Shown in pieces: positions 53,130 through 62,791 of a stretch of DNA of 64,000 nt (positions within the stretch are counted from its first letter, which is position 1; every line of letters starts with the position of its first letter). The translations under genes were made by a program, and so were the position numbers. The notes beneath the pieces are model-generated. The model was not told the DNA's origin. It made no database searches and worked only from the letters and a program-made list of their open reading frames with translations. Source of the stretch: 40CM-2-70-7 sp035631315 (GTDB lineage Bacteria > Gemmatimonadota > Gemmatimonadetes > Gemmatimonadales > GWC2-71-9); NCBI GenBank assembly GCA_035631315.1, contig DASQIZ010000013.1, positions 9,599-73,598 of the forward strand, given 5' to 3'.

Positions 53130-55979
53130 CTACCTCACTTTCGCGTCCCAGTTCAATAAGGCGTTCCACACCAACGGAAACTCATGGTGATTCAGGTACC
53201 GGTGGAGCGCGTCGAACGTGAACGCGACCACTCGACCCTTCCCCACGGGCACATCGAAGATCGCGCCCTGCCCCAGGATCTCGTTTTCATTCCGGACCAT
53301 GCCTGACGCGACGTACGCGCTGTCCGTGGTCTTCTCCTTCTCTTTCGCCACGGGAGCCTTTCCCGTCTCCGGCATCCCCAGCATCGGCCCTTCGTCCTTT
53401 TCGCCCTTTATCCCGGCCCCGTACTGGAGCACGAGCATCGCGCTGTCGCGCTTGTCGACCTCGAACAGTGGCCCATTGCCACGGAAGAGCGTGAACTGGC
53501 TGGGATAGCCGTAGAGAATGGGTGATGCCGCATGACGGATCCGGGCGCGCACGACTGACCCGGGGTGGAAGAGGGCGCCGGCGCCATGCGGAGAAAGGGG
53601 AGCCGCGATGCCGGTGCCGGAAATCATCGACGTCGACGAGCCAAGCGTGATGATCTCACCACCCGCGTCCGCGAACTTCTGCAGCTCGCCGAGCCCCTCG
53701 AATCCAGGACCGCCGGTGATATCGGGAGAAGACTCCGGCGTGCCGAAGGCCGGACTCTGCGCGGTCTTCTGGTACGGCAGCGGTCCCCACTTCGAGTCGA
53801 TCCCGTGAATCCACTCGGGGACCCCGCCTCGCGCATTCGGCACCAGAATGACATCGAACCGCTCGCGCAGGTGTCCCCGTCTGAGGTCGTCCTTGTCGAT
53901 GGGCGTATAGGGGATGTGGGCGTGCTCGAACGTGTAGCGCGACCACCCCTCATCCTGCGTATCGAACCACGTGTGATAAATCGCCACCCTCGGCGTGCGC
54001 AGCTCGTGCCGCGGCACGGACGGAGCGGAGGCACCCACCAGCGGCAGCGCGTAGTCGGCAGCGAGCCTGGACGCCGCCGTCCCCGACAGCCCCTCCCAGA
54101 TCACCGAGCCGATCGGGAACGTGTCCTTCCCCACCAGAAACTCGCTTTCGGCAGCGTACGCATGCGCGCCCGGCTGGTCGGCTCTCAGCGCGTAGAGCGC
54201 GGGCAGCAACTCTCCCTGCGCCCGGTACGGCATGACGTACACGGTCCCGCTCCCCGTCACCTGGGCGGTCGCGGCCACCGTGTCCTTCAAGAGCTCCAGT
54301 CCACTCCAGTGGAAGACGGCAGTGTCGTTGACGCCCGTCACACGCACGCCGTACAGGTCACCGAGGGTCCAGGCGACGTCGTCGTAAGGCGGGTACTTGG
54401 CGCTCGCGGGGTATGCGGTCCGGGCGAGCAAGTTCGCCACGAGGTCGCCGTAGGGCTGGTTCCTGAGAATCACGAAGTCGCCCGCAGCGCCCGACGAATC
54501 GCTGGTCATACGCCGGTTGATCTCGATGCCCTGGCGCTCGAGCTGATTGACCAGATAGGCGGCCCGCTTCGGGTCGCGCTGACGGGCGAAGCCCGGGATC
54601 ACGTAGGCGTACGGCCTCTCGGTTCTCCCGCGAGCCAGGCTGTTCACGCCTTTTTGCCAGAAGTCCCTGAGCAATGTGCCGGCGTTGGTCGCGGTGTACG
54701 TGAGGGATGCCAACACGCCCGCTTCCATGTAGTTCACGTTGTCGCGCGCCGACCACCGCACTTTGCGCGTGGGGGGTGCCGGCCGATACCACTGCCGGCT
54801 CGTGACCGAGTCCCCCGCGTACCCCTCCCCGGAGAGATCCCGCACGTAGGTCCCCGCCCCGGCATTCCCGAACGTCTCGTAGAAGCGGCCGATCGAGTTG
54901 TGGTTGTTCGCTACCCACGCCCCATACCCGGGCCACCAGCCGTCGAAGAACGCCCAGGTCCAGACGCCGGGGAGCCCCTGGGCATCGAGCGCCGTGATGT
55001 CGTTGTTGGCGAGGAGCTGCCACTCGCTGATCGCAATGGGATCGTTGTGCGGGTTGTAGGGACCTGTGCCCGTCGACACATAGAGGAGTGCGATCGACTC
55101 GTGGAGGTCGTGCATCACGGTTGGATGCCAGTCGTAATACGTCTTCGAAATGGCCTGCGTAAGCTTCAACGCCATCTGGAGTCCGTCGCGGTTGTCGTCA
55201 TGACGGGCGTAGTCGCCCCAGTACGGCGCCGACAGTGGGAAGCCGTCCTCGATATCGGCGCGGCCCTTCGTGTAGCGGTTGTACCAGTCGACCTGCCGGT
55301 CCCGCCCATCAGGTTCAGCAACGGGATTGATCAACGTGATCACGTTGTTCGTGATGGCGCGTGTGGCCGAGTCGGCGCCGACCGCCAGGCGGTAGGCGAG
55401 CTCGGTGAGCATCTCGGGAGAGCCCATCTCCGTCGAGTGGAGCCCACCCATCAGGTAGTAGATCGGCTTCGCTCGCCCCAGCACCGCATCGAGCGACTCG
55501 GGCGGGACGCCTCGGGGGTCCGCGAGCCGGGCGAGTGTGGTGCGGTAGGCATCGAGGTGCTGCATGGTCGCGGAATCGGCGATCGCGACGAGCACCAGCT
55601 CACGGCCGCCTTCGGTGGGACCGAGGGACATGACGCGCACCCGAGGTGTCGCCGCGGCCAGCGCGCGGTAATAGCCGTACAGCTCGGCCGCGTGGTGCTC
55701 GACATCCGGGGCGCCGGCGATGGTGCCGAAATGTTTCTGGGGTGATGGGATGGTGGCCGAGACGGGAAGGGTCGACACCGACGCAGGCAGGAACCTGGAG
55801 TCCGTGGTGTAGGCTCTCACCTGACGAGCAAAGCTGGTGTCCTGTGCATGGAGGGAGATCGCCAGTGTAACGAGCAGAATTACTTGGCGACTTAGCGACC
55901 TAGCGATTTGGCCTCTCGTTACTCTCGAAGCGATAGACGCTCCCGTCGCCAACAATGAGATACAGTTCACCGCGAGCAT
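53130..55979 (-). CDS. Exported M14 family zinc carboxypeptidase
   Basis: A 949-residue secreted metallopeptidase. The zinc motif is MGGLHSTEMGSPE (H181, E184), with ITLINPVAEPDGRDR and HDLHES downstream giving the remaining catalytic-site features. A long C-terminal half (about 480-949) contains GATase-like and beta domains (VILVPNARGG, GGEIITLGSST, RGNGPLFEVD) as in large M14 enzymes of soil bacteria. The start is uncertain: ATG 55979 overlaps the decayed dehydrogenase gene by 80 bp, and no ATG, GTG or TTG lies between the octamer array and the hydrophobic signal core (VILLVTLAISLHAQ). The upstream array therefore appears to be translated. Confidence 0.88.
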   Translation of the reverse strand: MLAVNCISLLATGASIASRVTRGQIARSLSRQVILLVTLAISLHAQDTSFARQVRAYTTDSRFLPASVSTLPVSATIPSPQKHFGTIAGAPDVEHHAAELYGYYRALAAATPRVRVMSLGPTEGGRELVLVAIADSATMQHLDAYRTTLARLADPRGVPPESLDAVLGRAKPIYYLMGGLHSTEMGSPEMLTELAYRLAVGADSATRAITNNVITLINPVAEPDGRDRQVDWYNRYTKGRADIEDGFPLSAPYWGDYARHDDNRDGLQMALKLTQAISKTYYDWHPTVMHDLHESIALLYVSTGTGPYNPHNDPIAISEWQLLANNDITALDAQGLPGVWTWAFFDGWWPGYGAWVANNHNSIGRFYETFGNAGAGTYVRDLSGEGYAGDSVTSRQWYRPAPPTRKVRWSARDNVNYMEAGVLASLTYTATNAGTLLRDFWQKGVNSLARGRTERPYAYVIPGFARQRDPKRAAYLVNQLERQGIEINRRMTSDSSGAAGDFVILRNQPYGDLVANLLARTAYPASAKYPPYDDVAWTLGDLYGVRVTGVNDTAVFHWSGLELLKDTVAATAQVTGSGTVYVMPYRAQGELLPALYALRADQPGAHAYAAESEFLVGKDTFPIGSVIWEGLSGTAASRLAADYALPLVGASAPSVPRHELRTPRVAIYHTWFDTQDEGWSRYTFEHAHIPYTPIDKDDLRRGHLRERFDVILVPNARGGVPEWIHGIDSKWGPLPYQKTAQSPAFGTPESSPDITGGPGFEGLGELQKFADAGGEIITLGSSTSMISGTGIAAPLSPHGAGALFHPGSVVRARIRHAASPILYGYPSQFTLFRGNGPLFEVDKRDSAMLVLQYGAGIKGEKDEGPMLGMPETGKAPVAKEKEKTTDSAYVASGMVRNENEILGQGAIFDVPVGKGRVVAFTFDALHRYLNHHEFPLVWNALLNWDAKVR
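55884..55915. repeat. Octamer array (CTTRGCGA), four units, at the 5' end of the M14 gene
   Basis: Units CTTGGCGA, CTTAGCGA, CCTAGCGA, TTTGGCCT lie in register at 55884-55915. They fall just before the signal peptide core of the M14 gene (encoding GQIARSLSRQ) and across the end of the decayed dehydrogenase gene. Confidence 0.8.
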
Positions 55980-56307
55980 CCTCTCCAAACGACGTTACGC
56001 CGGCGTGGGCACCGACTTCTGAAGTGAGATCCACTTGATCGGCGACGGCCCCCGCCCACACGAACGAACGGACGAAGCCCGAGCACAGGTCGGCGTAGAG
56101 ATAGCGCCCGGAAAGCTCGGGGGCGAGGCTCCCCCGGTAGACGTACCCGCCCAGGATGGCGCATCCGACCACATCGCCGGGGCCATGGGCGTACTCGAGG
56201 CTGGGAAGGGTCCCCCGGTGATCAGCCGGAGGGTAACCGGCCCTCTCCCGCCGGGGGACGTGCGGCATCGGAACAGGCGAGCGCAAGAGCAGCGACAAGG
56301 ACAATGC

Positions 56308-56320
<13 letters not shown>
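55900..56320 (-). pseudogene. Internally deleted PQQ/glucose-sorbosone dehydrogenase-type lipoprotein gene
   Basis: Both ends of a sugar-dehydrogenase-like gene remain but the middle is gone. From GTG 56320 a short frame gives MHRVGIVLVAALALACSDAA, a lipoprotein signal with lipobox LALAC, ending at TGA 56222-56224. In another frame the C-terminal blade of the family follows: LPSLEYAHGPGDVVGCAILGGYVYRG, then LSGRYLYADLCSGFV and GELYLIVGDGSVYRFE, ending near 55900. About 300 residues of the propeller are missing and the join is frameshifted. A TTG at 56304 could start the C-terminal frame, but a functional product is unlikely. It sits between the TIM-barrel and M14 genes. Confidence 0.75.
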
Positions 56321-57198
<878 letters not shown>

Positions 57199-57245
57199 GG
57201 TGCAAGCTCCCGGAGTATTGGTGACCTCATCAGCTCGGAGCCGTC

Positions 57246-57695
57246 GTGAAGCACACCCTGCTCACCCTGACTCTGTTCATGGCTCCGGCGCTTCAGGCAC
57301 AATCAGCCATCGGTCTCCGCTACGGCACCGACTTCGACTCGAACGGCAAAGACCTCACCCGTACCACCTTCGGTGCCGTTGTTACGCGCTCGATGAGCGC
57401 CCACTGGCAGCTCGCCGGGTCGCTCACCGTCTACCCCACCGTGAACGACGGCGCACTCTGGGCCTCGGCCGAGCTCCGCTATCGACCGCCGGTGGTCACC
57501 TCACTCTTCTATCTCGCCACGGGCGTCACGGAAGCCGACCATGGCGCTGCCAAGAACAAGACCGGCGCCGACCTGGCCATCGGCCTGGACCCCCGAATCG
57601 GCGGTACCTTCCGCCCGTTCGCCGAGGGGAAGTGGGTGATCTACCGCTGGTACACGTCCTTCACGGTCCAGGGTGGACTCGCCGTCGAGCTCTAA
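57246..57695 (+). CDS. Small exported beta-barrel-like protein, unknown function
   Basis: A 149-residue protein with signal peptide (LLTLTLFMAPALQAQ). The mature 130 residues alternate hydrophobic and polar positions in strand-like stretches (AIGLRYGTDFD, TTFGAVVTRSMSAHWQLAGSLTVYP, ALWASAELRYRPP, WYTSFTVQGGLAVEL). This fits a small outer-membrane barrel or porin-like family. No named family is recognised. GTG start. It is divergent from the TIM-barrel gene and overlaps the convergent prolyl oligopeptidase stop by 4 bp. Confidence 0.72.
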   Translation: MKHTLLTLTLFMAPALQAQSAIGLRYGTDFDSNGKDLTRTTFGAVVTRSMSAHWQLAGSLTVYPTVNDGALWASAELRYRPPVVTSLFYLATGVTEADHGAAKNKTGADLAIGLDPRIGGTFRPFAEGKWVIYRWYTSFTVQGGLAVEL

Positions 57696-59794
57696 CGCAT
57701 CCCCGTATTCCAGCCCGTAAATGCCCAGATATCGGACAGCTCGGCGATCCGCTTGTCCGTGGGCATGTACCCGTGACTGGTCTTCGTATCCACCCGGATC
57801 AGCGTCGGCTTGTCACAGCTCTGCGCCGCCTGCAGCGCCGCCGCAAACTTGTACGAATGACTCGGCACCACGCGATCGTCGTGATCGGCGGTGGTGATGA
57901 TGGTCGCGGGATAGCACGTCCCGGCCTTGACGTTCTGGACCGGTGAGTACTTGATCAGATAGTGGAATTGCGCCGAGTCGTTCGACGAGCCGTATTCGCT
58001 GACCCAGCCCTTCCCCGCGGTGAACTCCTGATAGCGCAGCATGTCCATCACGCCGGCGCCGGGATAGGCCGCGGCGAAGAGCTCGGGCCGCTGGTCCTCC
58101 ACGGCACCGACGAGCAATCCGCCATTCGAGTAACCGTGGATCGCCAGGTGCGCCGACGACGTGTACCCCGACTTGATCAGGTACTCGGCGGCCGCGATGA
58201 AGTCGTCGAAGACGTTCTGCTTCTTCTCGAGCATCCCCGCGTGGTGCCAGGCTTCTCCGTACTCCCCACCCCCGCGGAGATTCGGCACCGCGTAGACACC
58301 GCCATGCTCGAGCCAGACGGCGACCACGGGCGAGAACGCGGGCGTGATGTTGATGTCGAATCCGCCGTACGCATACAGCACCGTGGGATGGGAACCGTCG
58401 AGCGCGATCCCCTTCTTCGCCGTGACGAACATCGGGACCTTGGTCCCATCCTTGGACGAGTAGAACACCTGCTTTGTCTCGTAGGCGCTCGCGTTAAAGG
58501 CCACGCGAGGAGGCTGGAAGGAGCTGGTCTTCCGGCTGATCAGGTCGAAGCGGAGGACGGTGGCAGGCCTGAGGAACGACGAGAAGCCGTAGTAAAGCTC
58601 GGGCGTGTCATTCCGGCCCGACAACCCGCCGACTGAGCCGATCCCCGGCAGGGGGACCTCGCCGATCGCACGGCCCTCGGTCGAGAAAATCCGCAGCCGG
58701 CTCTTCACGTCCGCCAAGTCCTGTACGATGATCCGGCCACCCGCCATCACCGCACCCTCGATGGCATCGGGACCTTCGGGCACGACGACTTTCCATTTCT
58801 CGGGCGAGGGGTCGGCAGGATCGACGGCGACGATCTTCGCCTTCGGCGCACCATTCGTCGTGCGCACATAGAACGTGTTATGAAGGTTCCCGATCACCCG
58901 GTAGCTCGCGTCGTACGCCGTGAAGAGCGGCTTCACCTGGGCCGTCACATTGGGGCGCATCGGGTTGCCCAGATCCGCGAACGCGAGATGATTCCGGTCG
59001 GTCGCGTTCCCGTAGGAGAGAATCAGGTACTGCCCGTCTTCCGTCACGAATCCGTTGACGTACCAGTCGGGATGATCGGGCTGGGCGTAGATCAGGTTGT
59101 CCGTCGAGTCCGGAGTCCCCAGGACGTGGTAGTAGACCTTCTGGTTCAGGGGCGCGGCGGTGAGGAGCTGGTCAGGAGGCGGCGCGGGAAAGCGGGAATA
59201 GAAGAATCCTTTCCCGTCATGGGTCCAGCTCGCGCCTGAGAACTTGGCCCACCGCACGGTGTCGGGAAGATCCTTCCCCGTCGCCAGCACGCGAATGTGG
59301 AGCTCGCGCCAATCGGAGCCGCCTGGTGACAGCCCGTACGCCAGGTACCGGCCATCGGGAGACACGCTCCACGTAGACAACGCTGTCGAGCCATCGGGTG
59401 ACAGCGTGTTGGGGTCGAGGATGAGCTGGGCGCGCGCGGACTGCGGGCTCAACCGATAGATGGGTGACTGACTCTGCAGGCCTGAGTTCCTGCTGAAGAA
59501 CAGCGCCCCGCCCCGCATCGGGCGGTCGGGCACGGACACGCGGGTGTAGTTCCACAGCGTGGTCAGGCGGTCCTTGAACGACCCCCGCAGCGTGACGCCA
59601 TCCAGATAACGGAATGTGACGGCGTTCTGCGAGTCGACCCACGCGGCGACGTCTGCCGCGTTCTGGTCCTCCATCCATGCGTATGGAGTGGGGACTCGGG
59701 TGCCGAAGTAGTCGGTCGCGGTGGTATCGCGCCGGGTGACCGGGTACTGCGGAGACTGCAGGGCGAGCGATGAAACGACGGCCAGCAAAAGCAT
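57692..59794 (-). CDS. Exported prolyl oligopeptidase (S9A)
   Basis: A 700-residue serine peptidase cleaving short peptides after proline. A short signal (LLLAVVSSLALQ) is followed by the family start PVTRRDTTATDYFGTRVPTPYAWMED. A seven-bladed propeller spans about 75-420, and the hydrolase domain has Ser556 in HGYSNGG, Asp639/640 in ADHDDRVVP and His674 in TSHGY. RGGGEYGEAWHHAG is also characteristic. Its mRNA leader can form a 12-bp hairpin that covers the Shine-Dalgarno directly before the ATG. The stop overlaps the convergent barrel gene by 4 bp. Confidence 0.95.
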   Translation of the reverse strand: MLLLAVVSSLALQSPQYPVTRRDTTATDYFGTRVPTPYAWMEDQNAADVAAWVDSQNAVTFRYLDGVTLRGSFKDRLTTLWNYTRVSVPDRPMRGGALFFSRNSGLQSQSPIYRLSPQSARAQLILDPNTLSPDGSTALSTWSVSPDGRYLAYGLSPGGSDWRELHIRVLATGKDLPDTVRWAKFSGASWTHDGKGFFYSRFPAPPPDQLLTAAPLNQKVYYHVLGTPDSTDNLIYAQPDHPDWYVNGFVTEDGQYLILSYGNATDRNHLAFADLGNPMRPNVTAQVKPLFTAYDASYRVIGNLHNTFYVRTTNGAPKAKIVAVDPADPSPEKWKVVVPEGPDAIEGAVMAGGRIIVQDLADVKSRLRIFSTEGRAIGEVPLPGIGSVGGLSGRNDTPELYYGFSSFLRPATVLRFDLISRKTSSFQPPRVAFNASAYETKQVFYSSKDGTKVPMFVTAKKGIALDGSHPTVLYAYGGFDINITPAFSPVVAVWLEHGGVYAVPNLRGGGEYGEAWHHAGMLEKKQNVFDDFIAAAEYLIKSGYTSSAHLAIHGYSNGGLLVGAVEDQRPELFAAAYPGAGVMDMLRYQEFTAGKGWVSEYGSSNDSAQFHYLIKYSPVQNVKAGTCYPATIITTADHDDRVVPSHSYKFAAALQAAQSCDKPTLIRVDTKTSHGYMPTDKRIAELSDIWAFTGWNTGMR

Positions 59795-59842
59795 CGGGGC
59801 TCCTGGACCTGAAGGACCTCAAACGATGGCCCAGGAACCCCG
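59795..59842 (-). promoter_or_regulatory. Leader hairpin covering the ribosome binding site of the prolyl oligopeptidase
   Basis: On the minus strand CGGGGTTCCTGG (59842-59831) pairs with CCAGGAGCCCCG (59806-59795), 12 pairs including one G-U, around a 24-base loop. The second arm contains the AGGAG Shine-Dalgarno and ends at the ATG, so folding would block initiation. Confidence 0.6.
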
Positions 59843-59853
59843 TCCAGGCTAGT

Positions 59854-60360
59854 TCACACGTACCGGGCGATGGCCATGCACGTGACGGTGATGAGCAGCA
59901 GGATCACCACCAGCTTGGAGAAGAAGACGATCCGCTTCTGAAGGGCTGCCAACTGCGTCTTTCGTGGATCATCTCCCTTGGGCGGGTTGGCGGCCAGGTC
60001 AGCCTGAAGCTTTCCGGCCTTCGTCAATGTGGGACGCATAACCGAGCCGCCCACAACCAGGGCCAGAATGGCGCAGAGGCCGCCCAGGGAAAGCGTACGG
60101 CCCATGGGTGAGGCGAAGTAGTCGGCTTCATGACCGCGGGACAGCAGGGTCATCATCGTGAGGCCGGCGAGCACAGTCAGTCCCCCGAAACCCATCATGA
60201 TCTGGGAGAACTTCCGTTCGTTGAGCGTCCGCATCAGGCCGTCGAGGGGGATGCCGAGCTTCTGCATGCCGGGCACGACGATCACGGAAATGGCGAACAC
60301 GCCCCCGACCCAGAGAACACCGAGCACAATATGAATGAAGCGCAGAACGACCATCAGCAT
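59854..60360 (-). CDS. Integral membrane protein, CopD/DUF2269-like
   Basis: A 168-residue membrane protein with four hydrophobic helices: VVLRFIHIVLGVLWVGGVFAISVIVV, MMGFGGLTVLAGLTMMTLL, SLGGLCAILALVVGGSVM and VVILLLITVTCMAIARYV. The first helix, with conserved His in RFIHI, matches the CopD/DUF2269 type of haem- or metal-linked membrane proteins. The function is not known. ATG 60360 was chosen because GGAG lies 8 bases upstream and the first helix begins there; the frame is open 27 codons further. It is divergent from the cytochrome gene 93 bp away. Confidence 0.75.
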   Translation of the reverse strand: MLMVVLRFIHIVLGVLWVGGVFAISVIVVPGMQKLGIPLDGLMRTLNERKFSQIMMGFGGLTVLAGLTMMTLLSRGHEADYFASPMGRTLSLGGLCAILALVVGGSVMRPTLTKAGKLQADLAANPPKGDDPRKTQLAALQKRIVFFSKLVVILLLITVTCMAIARYV

Positions 60361-60453
60361 TGCAAGGACTCCGTGAAGGAGGTGGCAGAAGTTTACATTG
60401 ACCCCGACATTGTGACCAACGACCGCCGTCGGCCGTGACACTCCGGAGGCACC

Positions 60454-61194
60454 ATGCGACTTGTTGTTGTCCCTACACTCCTACTCGCCGCCGCCGCGTC
60501 CCTTTCCGGCCAGGGCAAATTCCCGCCGGACTCGTTCACCAACCTGAAGGTGCTGCCGAAAAACATATCCCAGCGTGACCTGATCGCCACCATGCGCGGT
60601 TTCGCCCTCGGACTCGGCGTCCGGTGCACATACTGCCACGTGGGCGAGGAGGGACAGCCGCTCTCGACCTACAAGTTCGCCGCGGACGACAAGCGCGCGA
60701 AGCGAGTGGCGCGGGTGATGATCGACATGGTCAGTCATATCAATGAAGAGCACCTCGCCGATGTGCCTGATCGGCCCATGCCGCATGTCGTGGTGCGCTG
60801 CGAGACCTGCCATCGCGGCGTCTCCCGGCCCCGCCTCCTCGATGACGAGATGCAGCTCTATATCGCCGATTCGGGGATCACGGCCGCGATCGCGCACTAC
60901 CGGGATCTCCGGTCGAAGTACTACGGCGGCGAAGCGTACGATTTCCGCGAGCTGCCGCTGATCAATCTGGCCCAGGGCGAAGCGCGGGCGGGCCGGCCAG
61001 ATAACGCGATCGCCATCCTGGGCATGAGCGCCGAGTTCTTCCCGACGTCGGGCCTGACACCCATGACACTGGGGAATATTCTGGTCCTGAAGGGAGACAC
61101 GGCGAAGGCGATCGTGGCGTTCAAGGACGCGATCGCGAAGGATTCGACGTTGGGCCAGGCGAAGCAGCAGCTCCAGAGACTGACGAAACACTAG
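60454..61194 (+). CDS. Exported di-haem c-type cytochrome with TPR-like C-terminus
   Basis: A 246-residue periplasmic cytochrome. The signal peptide is VVVPTLLLAAAASLSGQ. Two haem c attachment sites are CTYCH (C58, C61, H62) and CETCH (C116, C119, H120). The stretch LKVLPKNISQRDLIATMRGFALGLGVRCTYCH resembles the photosynthetic-reaction-centre cytochrome subunit-like family widespread in Acidobacteria and Gemmatimonadota. The last 90 residues look like two tetratricopeptide helices (ALGQARAG-type and LKGDTAKAIVAFKDAIAKD). Ribosome site CGGAGG. It could accept electrons from a periplasmic dehydrogenase such as the GMC enzyme at 49271, though they are not adjacent. Confidence 0.87.
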   Translation: MRLVVVPTLLLAAAASLSGQGKFPPDSFTNLKVLPKNISQRDLIATMRGFALGLGVRCTYCHVGEEGQPLSTYKFAADDKRAKRVARVMIDMVSHINEEHLADVPDRPMPHVVVRCETCHRGVSRPRLLDDEMQLYIADSGITAAIAHYRDLRSKYYGGEAYDFRELPLINLAQGEARAGRPDNAIAILGMSAEFFPTSGLTPMTLGNILVLKGDTAKAIVAFKDAIAKDSTLGQAKQQLQRLTKH

Positions 61195-61200
61195 GAGACC

Positions 61201-61231
61201 TGGGCCCCTCGCTCGAGCGGCGAGGGGCCCA
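61201..61231. terminator. Bidirectional hairpin terminator
   Basis: A perfect 12-bp stem, TGGGCCCCTCGC (61201-61212) and GCGAGGGGCCCA (61220-61231), with a 7-base loop between the convergent cytochrome and beta-helix genes. Confidence 0.8.
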
Positions 61232-61236
61232 CCTGC

Positions 61237-62691
61237 CTACCGTCCGATCACGTTCGGGTCGACAATCCCATCCCCGTCACAATCCTGCGCACCCTGATTC
61301 ACGATGCCCCGGGCGCCGGCAACGACCCGATTCGCCCCGGTCGTCGGCGCGAGCAGCAGGTCGACCGTACCCTTCCCCTCCACCACGTTGCCGGCGAGCA
61401 GGTTCCGACACGCTGCTTGAATTGACACGCCGGTCGTGCTCCAGGCGGTGACGACGTTGCTCTGAACCGTGTCGCCGGTGAAGGTGATGGGCTGCGTCGC
61501 GGTGTCCGTGGTGAAGGCGATCCCGGCTCCGGCGCTGCCCACGAGGGTGTTGCCTTGGATCCGACTTCCCGCCAGGAACGTGAGCGCCATCGAATTGACC
61601 CAAGGACCGGTGACGGTGTTGTTCGTGACCGTAAGGCCCGTACCGGTGCTCACGTGGATACCACCCTCACCGGCGATTCCGGAAGGGGACAGTGCCTGGA
61701 TCACGTTCCCGTCGACGGTCGCGCCGTCCGTCACCAGCTCGTTGTGGGGCTCCACATCGATGCCGGTAATCGCGCCCGTGGCGACAACCCGGTTTCCGGT
61801 GACGTGCGCTCCCGGGGAGCCGAACATTTCGAAGCAGATCGCGCTGCAGGTCACGGTGTTGCCCAGGAAGCGGAAATGCGTGAGGTCGACCAGGCGGATG
61901 GTGGCGAACGACCCCCCGGAAAAGTTCCCACGCTCCACGGTGATGGAGTCTGCGGCGTCCTTCACCAGCACGGCGACATTCCAGGGACCGCGGACGGAGT
62001 CGTCGGCTACGTCGACTCCCGATCCGGCATCGACGAGAATCCCTCGAGACCCGCTGTCCGTCGCCACGACCGAGTTTCGGGCGATGGAGCCCCCCACGAC
62101 GCCTTCCAGATGGAGGCCGAGCCCCGTTCCGGCCGTGATGATCGCGTTGTCGGTCGCCGTGGCACCGTGAGAACCCTCCAGCGCGAAGAAGACACAGGAG
62201 TCGCTCATCGGGCCGCACGTGATTTGGTTGTGGGTAAAGCGTTCGTCGGAGGCAAACCCACCCACCCCATCGAAGATCGCCAGGTAGGACCCGCCAGCGG
62301 CGCCGCGTGCGTCGAGCGCCAGGTGCTCGATCGTGACGCCGGGAGCCCACACGACGAAGAGCCAGCTCGGCGTATTGCCGGTCGCAACGACGACGCCGGA
62401 TCCCGGTGTGGCGCATGTGACCGTCACGTTGCTGGTGACGACGTCGAACTCCGGCTGATCCAGCGCGATCGTGCCGCGAATAGCGATCGTGTCGCCGGGC
62501 GACGCTCCCTCCAGGGCCGCCATCAGATCCCCTTCGGACGCTACGACCTTCGTCGCATGAGCGGGACAAGTGCCCGACTGGGTGATGGACTGGAGGTGCG
62601 GAGTGGATGTGGCACGGTCGGCAAAGGGCTCGCTGCAAGCGAGCATGCCGCCGACCACGGCGATGAACACCGGCACAGCTGTCGAACGCAT
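61237..62691 (-). CDS. Lipoprotein with right-handed parallel beta-helix
   Basis: A 484-residue lipoprotein. The signal STAVPVFIAVVGGMLAC ends in a lipobox Cys at about residue 20. The mature chain is a parallel beta-helix of pectate-lyase-like repeats with frequent NTVTG/NVV turns (HNQITCGP, ARNSVVAT, GNTVTCSAICF, NNTVTGPW, QGNTLVGSAG). It ends in DCDGDGIVDPN, a calcium-binding type loop. No catalytic motif is evident. It could be a surface carbohydrate-binding protein, a polysaccharide lyase or an adhesin. A perfect GGAGG lies 4 bases before ATG 62691, which fixes the start over the in-frame upstream codon. Confidence 0.82.
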   Translation of the reverse strand: MRSTAVPVFIAVVGGMLACSEPFADRATSTPHLQSITQSGTCPAHATKVVASEGDLMAALEGASPGDTIAIRGTIALDQPEFDVVTSNVTVTCATPGSGVVVATGNTPSWLFVVWAPGVTIEHLALDARGAAGGSYLAIFDGVGGFASDERFTHNQITCGPMSDSCVFFALEGSHGATATDNAIITAGTGLGLHLEGVVGGSIARNSVVATDSGSRGILVDAGSGVDVADDSVRGPWNVAVLVKDAADSITVERGNFSGGSFATIRLVDLTHFRFLGNTVTCSAICFEMFGSPGAHVTGNRVVATGAITGIDVEPHNELVTDGATVDGNVIQALSPSGIAGEGGIHVSTGTGLTVTNNTVTGPWVNSMALTFLAGSRIQGNTLVGSAGAGIAFTTDTATQPITFTGDTVQSNVVTAWSTTGVSIQAACRNLLAGNVVEGKGTVDLLLAPTTGANRVVAGARGIVNQGAQDCDGDGIVDPNVIGR

Positions 62692-62791
62692 ACGACCTCC
62701 TCGGTGGGGAGCCATGTCGCCCGTTGCGACATCGGCTCAAGCACCGGGAAGGTCGGGGGCGGCCATCACGCCGCGATCACGTGAAGCCGAG

